64,000 nt of DNA from CAZHCA01 sp964530825 (GTDB lineage: Bacteria; Bacteroidota; Bacteroidia; Chitinophagales; Saprospiraceae), in NCBI GenBank assembly GCA_964530825.1, contig CAZHCA010000011.1, forward strand, positions 1 through 64,000, read 5' to 3'. Of this stretch, positions 42,652 through 50,414 are shown in pieces. How positions within the stretch are numbered: position 1 is the stretch's first letter; each line of letters starts with the position of its first letter. The translations under genes and the position numbers were made by a program. The notes below the pieces were generated by a model. That model did not search any database, was not told where the DNA came from, and saw only the letters and a program-made list of their open reading frames with translations.

Positions 42652-44351
42652 GCGCCTCCGACCATACCCATTTGCTGGACGTACAGCACTTATCTATTCG
42701 ATTTCCGGGTAGTCCCCCGGTTGTGCATGATCTATCTTTCCATATCCAACGGAGTGAGGTGCTTGGGGTAGTTGGAGAATCGGGGTCGGGAAAAACCCTT
42801 ACTGCTTTGGCCGTTATGGGGCTTTTACCGCCGGGCGCTGGTCTGGGCCAAAAATCGGTTATCACTTTTAGACCCCAGACGGCCTCACCCCAAGCCTTGC
42901 ACGAACTTTCCCCTAGGCAGTGGACTCGTATTCGGGGCAAGCAGATTGCGATGATATTCCAGGAGCCCATGACGGCTCTTAATCCGGTGATGCGCTGTGG
43001 ACGTCAGGTCGCCGAGGTCCTAATGCACCAAACAACAACACCGAAGACGAGCGTGCGGAAGGAAGTCTTGCAATGGTTCAAGCGCGTTCAGCTGCCAGAT
43101 CACGAACGCATTTACCAGGCGTATCCGCACCAACTGTCGGGCGGGCAGCAGCAGCGGGTGCTGATCGCCATGGCAATGATCGGACAGCCGGAATTGTTAA
43201 TTGCCGACGAGCCCACCACCGCCTTGGATGTACGCGTTCAGCAGGACATTTTGAGGCTACTGAAGAAATTGCAACGCGATTTCGACCTTTCCATTCTTTT
43301 TATTACGCACGACCTGGGGGTCATTCGTTCCCTGGCCGACCGGGTATTGGTCCTGAAAAACGGACGCCAGATGGAAGTTGGGGCAGTGGAAACGCTTTTT
43401 TCCCGGCCGAAGACGTCCTACACGCGCAATCTCATTCACTGTCGCCCACCGCTGAACCGACGTCCGCACCGGTTACCTACCCTAAACGAGCAGGAAGCAT
43501 CCGCTCCGGTAACCGCAAGCAGTTATCAGCCTGCTGAAGAGCTACAGCTACGGGCCGAAGATCTGAAAGTCAGCTATCCGCTGCGACGCAATTGGTGGGG
43601 AAAAACGAAGGAATACCTGGCGGCCGTTGACCAAGTAAGCTTTTACATCCGGGCGGGGGAGACCCTGGGTCTGGTAGGAGAGAGCGGTTGCGGAAAAACC
43701 AGCCTGGGAAGAGCGATCATGGGCCTTACCCCAATTAGCGGTGGCCGGTTATGGTTTGCGGAAGAAGATATTTCCCACCGCATTCGCAACGACCAGCGTC
43801 GACTCAGCAAATCTATGCAGATGATTTTTCAAGATCCTTATGCGTCCTTAAATCCACGATTGACTGTAGGGGAGACCATTGTCGAGCCCATGCGCTTGCA
43901 CGGGATCGGTGGAAATGAAAAAGAGCGCCAGGATCGTGCCGTGGATTTGTTGGAGCGAGTAGGTATGCAGGCTGATCACCGGGGGCGGCTTCCCGGTGCT
44001 TTTTCTGGAGGGCAGCGTCAACGTATTGCTATAGCCCGTGCGCTTGCGGTCGAGCCCAAGCTGATAGTCTGTGATGAAGCTGTCTCTGCCCTCGATGTCT
44101 CGGTGCAGGCTCAGGTGCTGAACTTAATGCGGGATCTACAGGAACGGTACCAACTTTCTTATTTGTTTATCTCTCACGACTGGTCGGTGGTGCGTTTTAT
44201 GAGCCATCGGGTGGCTGTCATGTACCAGGGAAAAATTGTAGAAACCGGTCCCGCAGCAACAATCTATGAAAGGGCCCAAAGTGCTTATACGCAGTCTCTT
44301 ATTGATGCTGTGCCGGATGTTTCAGACGCATCATTCCGGTGGCGGGTATGA
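42648..44351 (+). CDS. Double-ATPase oligopeptide/dipeptide ABC transporter protein (DppD-DppF fusion type)
   Basis: A 567-residue protein containing two complete ABC ATPases. Domain 1 has GESGSGKTLTALAVMG, LSGGQQQRVLIAMAM and LIADEPTTALD. Domain 2 has GESGCGKTSLGRAIMG, FSGGQRQRIAIARAL and LIVCDEAVSALD. Both have the oligopeptide-transporter C-terminal extension pattern (KTSYTRNLI and QSAYTQSLIDAVP). Such fused Opp/Dpp ATPases power import of peptides or related solutes. No permease or binding protein is adjacent, so its membrane partners must lie elsewhere. It starts within the stop codon region of rnd. Confidence 0.94.
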   Translation: MSASDHTHLLDVQHLSIRFPGSPPVVHDLSFHIQRSEVLGVVGESGSGKTLTALAVMGLLPPGAGLGQKSVITFRPQTASPQALHELSPRQWTRIRGKQIAMIFQEPMTALNPVMRCGRQVAEVLMHQTTTPKTSVRKEVLQWFKRVQLPDHERIYQAYPHQLSGGQQQRVLIAMAMIGQPELLIADEPTTALDVRVQQDILRLLKKLQRDFDLSILFITHDLGVIRSLADRVLVLKNGRQMEVGAVETLFSRPKTSYTRNLIHCRPPLNRRPHRLPTLNEQEASAPVTASSYQPAEELQLRAEDLKVSYPLRRNWWGKTKEYLAAVDQVSFYIRAGETLGLVGESGCGKTSLGRAIMGLTPISGGRLWFAEEDISHRIRNDQRRLSKSMQMIFQDPYASLNPRLTVGETIVEPMRLHGIGGNEKERQDRAVDLLERVGMQADHRGRLPGAFSGGQRQRIAIARALAVEPKLIVCDEAVSALDVSVQAQVLNLMRDLQERYQLSYLFISHDWSVVRFMSHRVAVMYQGKIVETGPAATIYERAQSAYTQSLIDAVPDVSDASFRWRV

Positions 44352-44533
44352 AATCAGAAATAAATCGCGAAGGATTGCAACCTTAAAGGTAGGGGTATCG
44401 TCTTTCTGGCAACATCATTAATCTGAAAATCGGTTCTGCTGGTCGAACTAGGATGCAGACTGGTCCTTTTTAACGTATCTTTTTGTGACAAAAATGCATC
44501 CGTAGCGTTGATCGAAAATTGTGGATAAGACTC

Positions 44534-44764
44534 ATGAATAAAAAGCGTACTCTTCAAACGGTTATTGTTGTCTTGATTGCACTTGCAAGTGTGTTATCTT
44601 ACGTTTACCTGAATCAATTGGAACAGACAGTCGCTGCTCCTCACGTCGAGGAGGCGGAACAAATGATAGAGGAGGATCCTACGGCCAACGATATTCGTTT
44701 GCCCGACCTCCGGCTGTTGAAAAAGGCCACTGATATGGGGCGTCGTTTTATCCCTGCCTCTTAG
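44534..44764 (+). CDS. Small single-pass membrane protein of unknown function
   Basis: A 76-residue protein from the ATG at 44534 (a TTG at 44519 is possible). It has a basic start (MNKKRTLQ), a hydrophobic helix at about residues 8-24 (VIVVLIALASVLSYVYL), and an acidic then basic outside tail (HVEEAEQMIEEDPT, then LRLLKKATDMGRRF). The pattern looks selected rather than random. Its last 17 nt overlap the end of the convergent MBL gene. No family is recognised and the evidence is modest. Confidence 0.5.
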   Translation: MNKKRTLQTVIVVLIALASVLSYVYLNQLEQTVAAPHVEEAEQMIEEDPTANDIRLPDLRLLKKATDMGRRFIPAS

Positions 44765-45647
44765 CACCGTGTTTTTTCCAATACCGTAGCAAACCGCTTA
44801 CACTCATCCAGGACGGATTGGCTGCTTCGTACTGTTCTAAGCCGCGTCTGGACAGTCCGTGTTTAGATAGATCTTCCCGAACATACCCTTCAAATTTTGG
44901 CACAATCTCTTCGGGCGGAGTCCCCGATTTGAAGTAAGGCTTGATCCAATTGGCCCAGGCATCCAATCGTTTTTCCAGCATGTTCAAGTGGTCCGCTACA
45001 TCATCTACCTGACCATAATGGGTTAGCAGCAAATGATCGGGACTCAAATCCTTAATTCGCTGAATGGAATCCTTCCAGTCTTCCAAATTGATGTCGGGCG
45101 GCGGGCAAGGAGGAACCACCGGTCCCTTGATCCCGATTTTTACGCCGGCCACGTCACCCGTAAACATGGTATCCCCAAGTTGCCAAGCGATATGATGTAC
45201 TGCATGTCCGGGGCTGTGCATGGCGCGCAGGATGACCTCACCGATTTGGATTTCCTCGCCATCCTCTACGGCCTTAAGTTGGTCTTCCGGAATAGGTTGC
45301 ATGGCACCCCAGAGTCGTTCCATGTGATCACCGTAGATCATTTTAGCTGACGACCAAAGGCGTTCGGGAGCAGCCAGGTGTTTGATACCCCGCGGATGTA
45401 CGTAAACCTTCGCTCCTGTCTTGGCTAGCGCCCATGCTGCACCCGCGTGGTCGAGGTGAATGTGCGTAAGCAAAACGTGCTTGATATCTTGAAGTAGGTA
45501 GCCCAGGTCGCTTAATCCCGCCGTTAGTCTGGGCAGGCACGAGTGCGGGCCGGTCTCTACGATAAACGGTCCGTCTGTGGTTTCCACTAAAAAAGCAGCA
45601 ATGGTCGATTCGATACCCTGAAATTGTAAATCGATAATATGGATCAT
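44748..45647 (-). CDS. Metallo-beta-lactamase fold hydrolase
   Basis: A 299-residue MBL enzyme with the metal motif THIHLDHAG (about residues 61-69), SPGHAVHH (about 140) and FTGDVAGVKI (about 157-166). A C-terminal helical region (RLDAWANWIKPYF) resembles MBL hydrolases annotated as glyoxalase II- or RNase Z-like hydrolases. It is cytoplasmic. It is the last gene of a probable fmt-ggt-MBL run, 15 nt after ggt, so a role in handling thiol or glutathione-like esters is conceivable but unproven. Confidence 0.9.
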   Translation of the reverse strand: MIHIIDLQFQGIESTIAAFLVETTDGPFIVETGPHSCLPRLTAGLSDLGYLLQDIKHVLLTHIHLDHAGAAWALAKTGAKVYVHPRGIKHLAAPERLWSSAKMIYGDHMERLWGAMQPIPEDQLKAVEDGEEIQIGEVILRAMHSPGHAVHHIAWQLGDTMFTGDVAGVKIGIKGPVVPPCPPPDINLEDWKDSIQRIKDLSPDHLLLTHYGQVDDVADHLNMLEKRLDAWANWIKPYFKSGTPPEEIVPKFEGYVREDLSKHGLSRRGLEQYEAANPSWMSVSGLLRYWKKHGAKRQG

Positions 45648-45662
45648 GATTTTTTTTTAGGT

Positions 45663-47360
45663 TTAAAAACCCGCTGCCTGGCCGTCTTTTCTGGATTCAG
45701 ACGCTCCGAAATAAACACCTCGAGCAGCATCGTACAAAATAGCCTGGTAGCCCCCGTAGATGCCGCGTGCAAAGCCAATCTGATGTCCCATCCCCGTCAA
45801 TTGCCGAATAGTTTCGTAGTCAAAGCCGCTTTCCAGGTGGATGGTCCCGCGATCTTGTGCCCGGTAACCAGTAGGAGTAGAGGAACCCGAATGGTCGATC
45901 CGTGGGGCGTCACCTGCTTCCTGTAAATTCATACCGAAATCGATGAGGTTCATGATGATTTGTATGTGGCCCTGAGGCTGGAAATCGCCCCCCATAACGC
46001 CAAAACTCAAAAAGGGTTGGCCGTCTTTGGTGACGAATGCCGGGATGATGGTATGAAATGGTCGCTTGCCGGGTGCATAAGTGTTGGCTTGCCCTTCGGT
46101 AAGGGAGAAAAGTTCGCCGCGGTTCTGGAGCATAAATCCTAGCCCATCAGGAACCATTCCGGAACCCATACCCCGATAATTGGACTGGATCAGAGAGATC
46201 ATATTGCCGTCCCGGTCTGCTACTGTTAGGTAAATGGTTTCACCAGCGCTAATTTCCCCTGCTTCGTATCGGCCGGCTCGATTTGGGTCGATTTCCCGAC
46301 GGCGTCGGTCGGCGTAATCATCCGAAATCAAAGTTTTCACGGGGACTTCCGCAAAATCGGGGTCCGCGTAGTAGCGCGCCCGATCTTCGAAAACTAGTTT
46401 TTTGGTTTCCGTAAATAAATGGAGGTGCTCGGCACTTCCGAAGGGGATTTGGGAAAAATCAAACCCTGCCAGAATGTTCAGCATTTGCAGGGCGGCGATG
46501 CCCTGCCCGTTCGGCGGGAGTTCCCATACGTCGTAGCCGCGGTAATTGGTGCTGACCGGCGCCACCCATTCGGATTGAAGGTTGGCAAGGTCTTCGTAGG
46601 TCAATTTACCACCTTGAGCTTGGATGAAGTCGACTATCGTACGTGCAATATCCCCCCGGTAAAAGGCATCGCGACCGTCCCGGGCAATCCGGCGGTAAGT
46701 TTGCGCTAGATCGGGGTTTTTAAAAAGATCGCCTTTTTGGGGTACGCGACCATCCAGGGTATAGGTTGCTTCTACATTTGGGTAGCCTCTACGAATATAG
46801 CGGGGCACAGCAATATTCATGTAGTAGGCGATGAGCTCACTAATTGGAAACCCTTCTTCCGCGTAGCGAATAGCGGGAGCTAGTAATTCCTCCATCGGGA
46901 GCTCGCCAAATCGTTCGTGTAACTCGAACCATCCATCTACACAGCCGGGCACACTGACGGGCAAAGGACCGTAGGATGGAATTTTGTCTAAGCCCAGGTT
47001 TTTGAAATCGCCCAGGTTTAGGGCCATCGGCGAACGCCCGCTGGCGTTCAGGCCGTACAATTGCTTGTCTTCGGCACTCCATACAATGGCGAATAAGTCG
47101 CCACCGATACCACACCCTGTTGGTTCCATGAGGCCAAGGGCTGCGTTGGCCGCAATGGCGGCGTCGATAGCAGTACCGCCCTGCTTGAGCACATCAAGGG
47201 CTATTTGGGTAGCTAACGGTTGACTTGTGCAAGCCATTCCGTTGCGGGCAATTACTTCGGATCGGGTAGCGAAAGCCTTTCCGGTAATTCGGTCTTGGGC
47301 CGGTAGCGTAGTGGAAGTCAAAATAAGGGAGAAGAGCGTGCCGGTTAATAGGCGATACAT
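45663..47360 (-). CDS. ggt: Gamma-glutamyltransferase (glutathione hydrolase)
   Basis: A 565-residue periplasmic Ntn hydrolase that cleaves gamma-glutamyl bonds. From the ATG at 47360 it starts MYRLLTGTLFSLILTSTTLPAQ (signal peptide); an ATG four codons upstream is possible. Key regions are GMACTSQPLATQIALDVLKQ, GGTAIDAAIAANA and GCGIGGDLFAIVW. The autoprocessing site is GETIYLTVADRDGN, where the Thr becomes the nucleophile after self-cleavage. The substrate-binding glycines are in GSGMVPDGLGFMLQN. The usual TTH after the nucleophile is IYL here, which could alter processing or specificity. Confidence 0.93.
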   Translation of the reverse strand: MYRLLTGTLFSLILTSTTLPAQDRITGKAFATRSEVIARNGMACTSQPLATQIALDVLKQGGTAIDAAIAANAALGLMEPTGCGIGGDLFAIVWSAEDKQLYGLNASGRSPMALNLGDFKNLGLDKIPSYGPLPVSVPGCVDGWFELHERFGELPMEELLAPAIRYAEEGFPISELIAYYMNIAVPRYIRRGYPNVEATYTLDGRVPQKGDLFKNPDLAQTYRRIARDGRDAFYRGDIARTIVDFIQAQGGKLTYEDLANLQSEWVAPVSTNYRGYDVWELPPNGQGIAALQMLNILAGFDFSQIPFGSAEHLHLFTETKKLVFEDRARYYADPDFAEVPVKTLISDDYADRRRREIDPNRAGRYEAGEISAGETIYLTVADRDGNMISLIQSNYRGMGSGMVPDGLGFMLQNRGELFSLTEGQANTYAPGKRPFHTIIPAFVTKDGQPFLSFGVMGGDFQPQGHIQIIMNLIDFGMNLQEAGDAPRIDHSGSSTPTGYRAQDRGTIHLESGFDYETIRQLTGMGHQIGFARGIYGGYQAILYDAARGVYFGASESRKDGQAAGF

Positions 47361-47447
47361 AATGGCGATCAATTTAATTGGAAAAACAAGATAGCAATTT
47401 TTTCAGGTTAAGCGAAAAGGTTGATTTTAAAGCAAAATTTTACTCAG

Positions 47448-48392
47448 TTAAAGTTTTCTCAAGTTTTTATTATCAAAAATATCGATATACCCATTTAAGA
47501 AATCCGCTGTTTCCATGCGGCGACGTCCTTGGAGTTGCAGCTGCTGAACCTTGAGGTGCCCCGTGCGGCATGCGACGCGCAGTTCGTTTTTTCCGTAAGG
47601 TTGAAAACGGCCGGCTGGAAGGTCCAGTGTCGTATCATCTTTTGTGGTACGCAAGATTTTGCATTCCTTTCCATCGAAGGTTGTCCAGGCCCCGGGGTAG
47701 GGGCTAAGCCCTCGGATGAAATTGTGTACATCGTACGCTGGCCGGTCAAAATCGATTTCGCAAGTTTCGTGGAAAATCTTAGGGGCCGGGCTCGCCAGGC
47801 GATCATCCTGTTTGGTAGTGGTTACATTTCCTTCGGCAATCGCATCGGTAGTGCGTAGAACGAGATCGGCACCCAGCTCCATCATGCGGTCATGTAAATC
47901 GCCGGCGGTATCATTTTCCTGGATGGGTATTGTTTGCTGGAAAATAATGTCGCCCGTATCGATTTCTTTTTGCAAAAAAAAGGTAGTGGCTCCCGTCTCT
48001 TTTTCTCCGCGGATAATCGCCCAGTTAATGGGGGCTGCTCCCCGGTATTTGGGCAGCAAGCTACCGTGCAGGTTGAAAGTTCCTTTAGGCGGCATGGACC
48101 AGATGACTTCCGGAAGCATACGAAAGGCAACAATCACGAAAAGATCTGCTCTAAGCTTGCGCAATTCTTCTAAAAATATGGCATCACGTAATTTTTCCGG
48201 TTGCAGGACAGGGATCGCATGAGCGATGGCCTCTCGTTTCACGGCTGATTGTAATACTTGCTTTTTACCGCGTCCACCTACCTTATCGGTGGCCGTAACG
48301 ACACCGACTACCGAATGTCGGCTATTGATCAATTTGCGCAAGGAAGGCACCGCAAAATCGGGTGTTCCCATAAAAACAATACTTAATTCCAT
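47448..48392 (-). CDS. fmt: Methionyl-tRNA formyltransferase
   Basis: Formylates initiator Met-tRNA with 10-formyl-tetrahydrofolate. The 314-residue product has the formyltransferase signature NLHGSLLPKYRGAAPINWAI, with catalytic Asn107 and His109, and Asp145 in QKEIDTGDII. The C-terminal OB-like domain carries the tRNA-binding region (FIRGLSPYPGAWTTF). Length is normal. It is divergent from the lipase-like hydrolase and 87 nt upstream of ggt on the same strand. Confidence 0.96.
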   Translation of the reverse strand: MELSIVFMGTPDFAVPSLRKLINSRHSVVGVVTATDKVGGRGKKQVLQSAVKREAIAHAIPVLQPEKLRDAIFLEELRKLRADLFVIVAFRMLPEVIWSMPPKGTFNLHGSLLPKYRGAAPINWAIIRGEKETGATTFFLQKEIDTGDIIFQQTIPIQENDTAGDLHDRMMELGADLVLRTTDAIAEGNVTTTKQDDRLASPAPKIFHETCEIDFDRPAYDVHNFIRGLSPYPGAWTTFDGKECKILRTTKDDTTLDLPAGRFQPYGKNELRVACRTGHLKVQQLQLQGRRRMETADFLNGYIDIFDNKNLRKL

Positions 48393-48492
48393 AAGAGTAT
48401 TTCAGAATTTTTTAATTTTCCGCATTTGTAAAAGGCAAAGACTTAACTTTCAGTTAACTTATAGCTGGTCAATGCCTCCCAGTATAAACTGT

Positions 48493-48500
48493 TTTATTTG
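48493..48500 (+). promoter_or_regulatory. Near-consensus -7 box adjoining the hydrolase start
   Basis: TTTATTTG, one mismatch from TAnnTTTG, ending 5 nt before the ATG at 48506. The spacing matches the guaA, smc and glycosyltransferase cases. Confidence 0.4.
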
Positions 48501-48505
48501 CCGAC

Positions 48506-49330
48506 ATGCGAGAAGAAATAAACTGGACGAATTCCAGCGGTGACCAGATGCACGCCTGGCATTGGGTAAGCCCGAAGCCCCGAGGACAGGTGGTGCTTGT
48601 GCACGGGATGGGCGAATACGCGGAAAGATACAAACCTTTCGCTCAATCCCTCAACGAGCAACGCATATCCGTAGCGGCTTACGATCAGAGAGGACATGGC
48701 CATTCCGGTGGTCAGCGCGGGCATTTTTCCAGTCTTTCAGATGCCGTTAAAGATTTGGATACATTCTGCACATTGGTTCGGCAACCGGATCTTCCGCAAG
48801 TATTGTACGGCCACAGCATGGGTGGAAACCTCGCCCTGCGTTACGCTTTGGACCATCAGCCGGCGCTGGCTGGCTTGGTTTTATCGGCGCCGTGGCTGCG
48901 TCTTTCTTTTCAGGCACCAAAACTCTTGGTTGGGCTGGGGCGTTTCATGCGCAAAATCTATCCTACTTGGTCACAGGATAACCAATTGCAGGTTGAGCAT
49001 TTGAGTCGCAATTTGGGCGTGGTTAGCCGCTATCAGGAGGATCCCTTGGTGCACCGACGCATTACCGCGGCTACAGCCATTGATCTAATGGATAGCGGCA
49101 AAGCTTTGCTGGCCGGGCCCATTAACCTGCCGTTCCCAACCTTGATCATGCACGGTACAGAAGACCAGATAACCGATCCCGAGGCCAGTGCTCAATTAGC
49201 GGAACATATCCACAGCCCAGTCACCTACCGGGCATGGGAAGGTTTGTACCACGAGCTGCACCACGAGCCCGAACAGCAGGAGGTAATGCGTTACCTCAGC
49301 AATTGGTTGAATACACTGCTGCCCCAGTAG
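48506..49330 (+). CDS. Alpha/beta hydrolase of the monoacylglycerol lipase type
   Basis: A 274-residue serine hydrolase. The nucleophile elbow is YGHSMGGNLALRY (Ser near residue 111). The oxyanion region is LVHGMGEYAERYKPFAQSL, with YDQRGHGHSGGQRG after it. The acid is in MHGTEDQITDPEAS and the base in LYHELHHEPE. These match the Hydrolase_4/monoglyceride lipase group, acting on lysophospholipids or monoacylglycerols in the cytoplasm; no signal peptide is present. A promoter box almost touches the start codon. Confidence 0.92.
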   Translation: MREEINWTNSSGDQMHAWHWVSPKPRGQVVLVHGMGEYAERYKPFAQSLNEQRISVAAYDQRGHGHSGGQRGHFSSLSDAVKDLDTFCTLVRQPDLPQVLYGHSMGGNLALRYALDHQPALAGLVLSAPWLRLSFQAPKLLVGLGRFMRKIYPTWSQDNQLQVEHLSRNLGVVSRYQEDPLVHRRITAATAIDLMDSGKALLAGPINLPFPTLIMHGTEDQITDPEASAQLAEHIHSPVTYRAWEGLYHELHHEPEQQEVMRYLSNWLNTLLPQ

Positions 49331-49348
49331 CTGATCGGTTTAAATTGC

Positions 49349-49356
49349 TATTTTTG
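49349..49356 (+). promoter_or_regulatory. -7 promoter box adjoining the glycosyltransferase start
   Basis: TATTTTTG, an exact match, ends 4 nt before the ATG at 49361, again implying a leaderless or near-leaderless transcript even though the preceding gene ends only 30 nt upstream. Confidence 0.6.
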
Positions 49357-49360
49357 GCGC

Positions 49361-50143
49361 ATGTTAGAAACAACCTCTTTGCCAAGTTGCTGTATTGTCA
49401 TTCCCTGTTATAATGAGGTAGAGCGCTTTCCTCAACAGGCTTTTTGGAATTACTTCGAGCAGAGCACACAGTATTTTTGTCTGGTTAACGATGGCAGTAA
49501 AGACGGCACGCTGGACATGCTGCAGTCTTTAGAGCAAAGGGGAAGGGGGCGCATTCTGGTAGTCGATCAACAGCCCAACAGCGGCAAAGCCGAAGCGGTA
49601 CGACAAGGAATGCTGGCTGCCCGTGACTGGTGTCGGGCGGAATGGTTTGGATATTTCGATGCCGACCTGGCAACCCCACTGGAGGAAATCCCTTACCTTT
49701 TAGCAAACGTCGCAGCAGGTGATACCTTTTACCGCATGGTATTCGGCGCACGCGTCAAACTCCTGGGTTGGCACATCGAACGGAAAGTTGTACGACACTA
49801 TTTTGGACGGGTCTTCGCTACGCTAGCCAGTTCGATCCTGGGTATCCCGGTTTACGATACCCAATGCGGCGCAAAAATCTTATCGAGAGAACTTATCGAT
49901 ATCGCATTTGATAAATCTTTTTTGAGCCCATGGTTGTTTGATATTGAAATTTTTGCACGGCTTATTTGCCATTTTGGAAGAAGTGAAACGGCGGCCATGC
50001 TGCTGGAAGTGCCGCTCCGGCAATGGATTGAGATGGGCGACTCTCGAATAAAAATGAAAGACCTGTTGCGGGTACCTTTTCAATTAATACAAATTCGATA
50101 CTACTATTTTAGCAAGAAAGGAGCCGCACGGAATAGGAGGTAG
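49361..50143 (+). CDS. Family 2 glycosyltransferase (dolichyl-phosphate-sugar synthase-like)
   Basis: A 260-residue GT-A enzyme. The start IVIPCYNEVERFP and LVNDGSKDGTLDML bind the nucleotide-sugar; GKAEAVRQGMLAA and WFGYFDADLATPLEE (DxD-like metal site) follow; then VYDTQCGAKIL and a closing RQWIEMGDSRIKMKDLL. It resembles ALG5/DPM1-like synthases that charge polyprenyl phosphate with a hexose. No membrane helices are seen in the C-terminus. It precedes a C39-type exporter, but the 271-nt gap suggests a separate unit. Confidence 0.9.
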   Translation: MLETTSLPSCCIVIPCYNEVERFPQQAFWNYFEQSTQYFCLVNDGSKDGTLDMLQSLEQRGRGRILVVDQQPNSGKAEAVRQGMLAARDWCRAEWFGYFDADLATPLEEIPYLLANVAAGDTFYRMVFGARVKLLGWHIERKVVRHYFGRVFATLASSILGIPVYDTQCGAKILSRELIDIAFDKSFLSPWLFDIEIFARLICHFGRSETAAMLLEVPLRQWIEMGDSRIKMKDLLRVPFQLIQIRYYYFSKKGAARNRR

Positions 50144-50369
50144 CAAATTGTGCTGGCATTTGGCTTTACAGCAACGCATTGTGGGGCCGATGTGCGACCA
50201 ATTTTCCTTTTTTCAACGTGGCTGAGCCGGGTTAACATTCTCACGGATTGGCTCCCTTTTGGTCAAATAAGATCGTCAATTTGTAGGGTTTTATGTATTT
50301 TACTTGTTATTATACGGTTAAAATCCGCATATTGGCATCTTGAGTCATCAAATTAGCATTATAAGGGAT

Positions 50370-50397
50370 AGCGGTCCGTAAAACAGGGTTTTCCGCT
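50370..50397 (+). promoter_or_regulatory. Hairpin in the leader of the C39 exporter gene
   Basis: AGCGG and AAAAC pair with GTTTT and CCGCT, leaving a 5-nt bulge and a 3-nt loop. The stem ends 6 nt before a GAGAGGAGAC ribosome-binding-like stretch at 50404-50413. This is one of the few good Shine-Dalgarno matches in the window, so the structure could tune translation. Confidence 0.4.
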
Positions 50398-50414
50398 GCC
50401 CGCAGAGAGGAGAC

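Noticed and set aside
50150..50356. 68-codon plus-strand frame before the C39 exporter, considered as its cargo peptide
   Set aside because: It uses a non-ATG start, lacks a double-glycine leader and has no peptide-precursor features.
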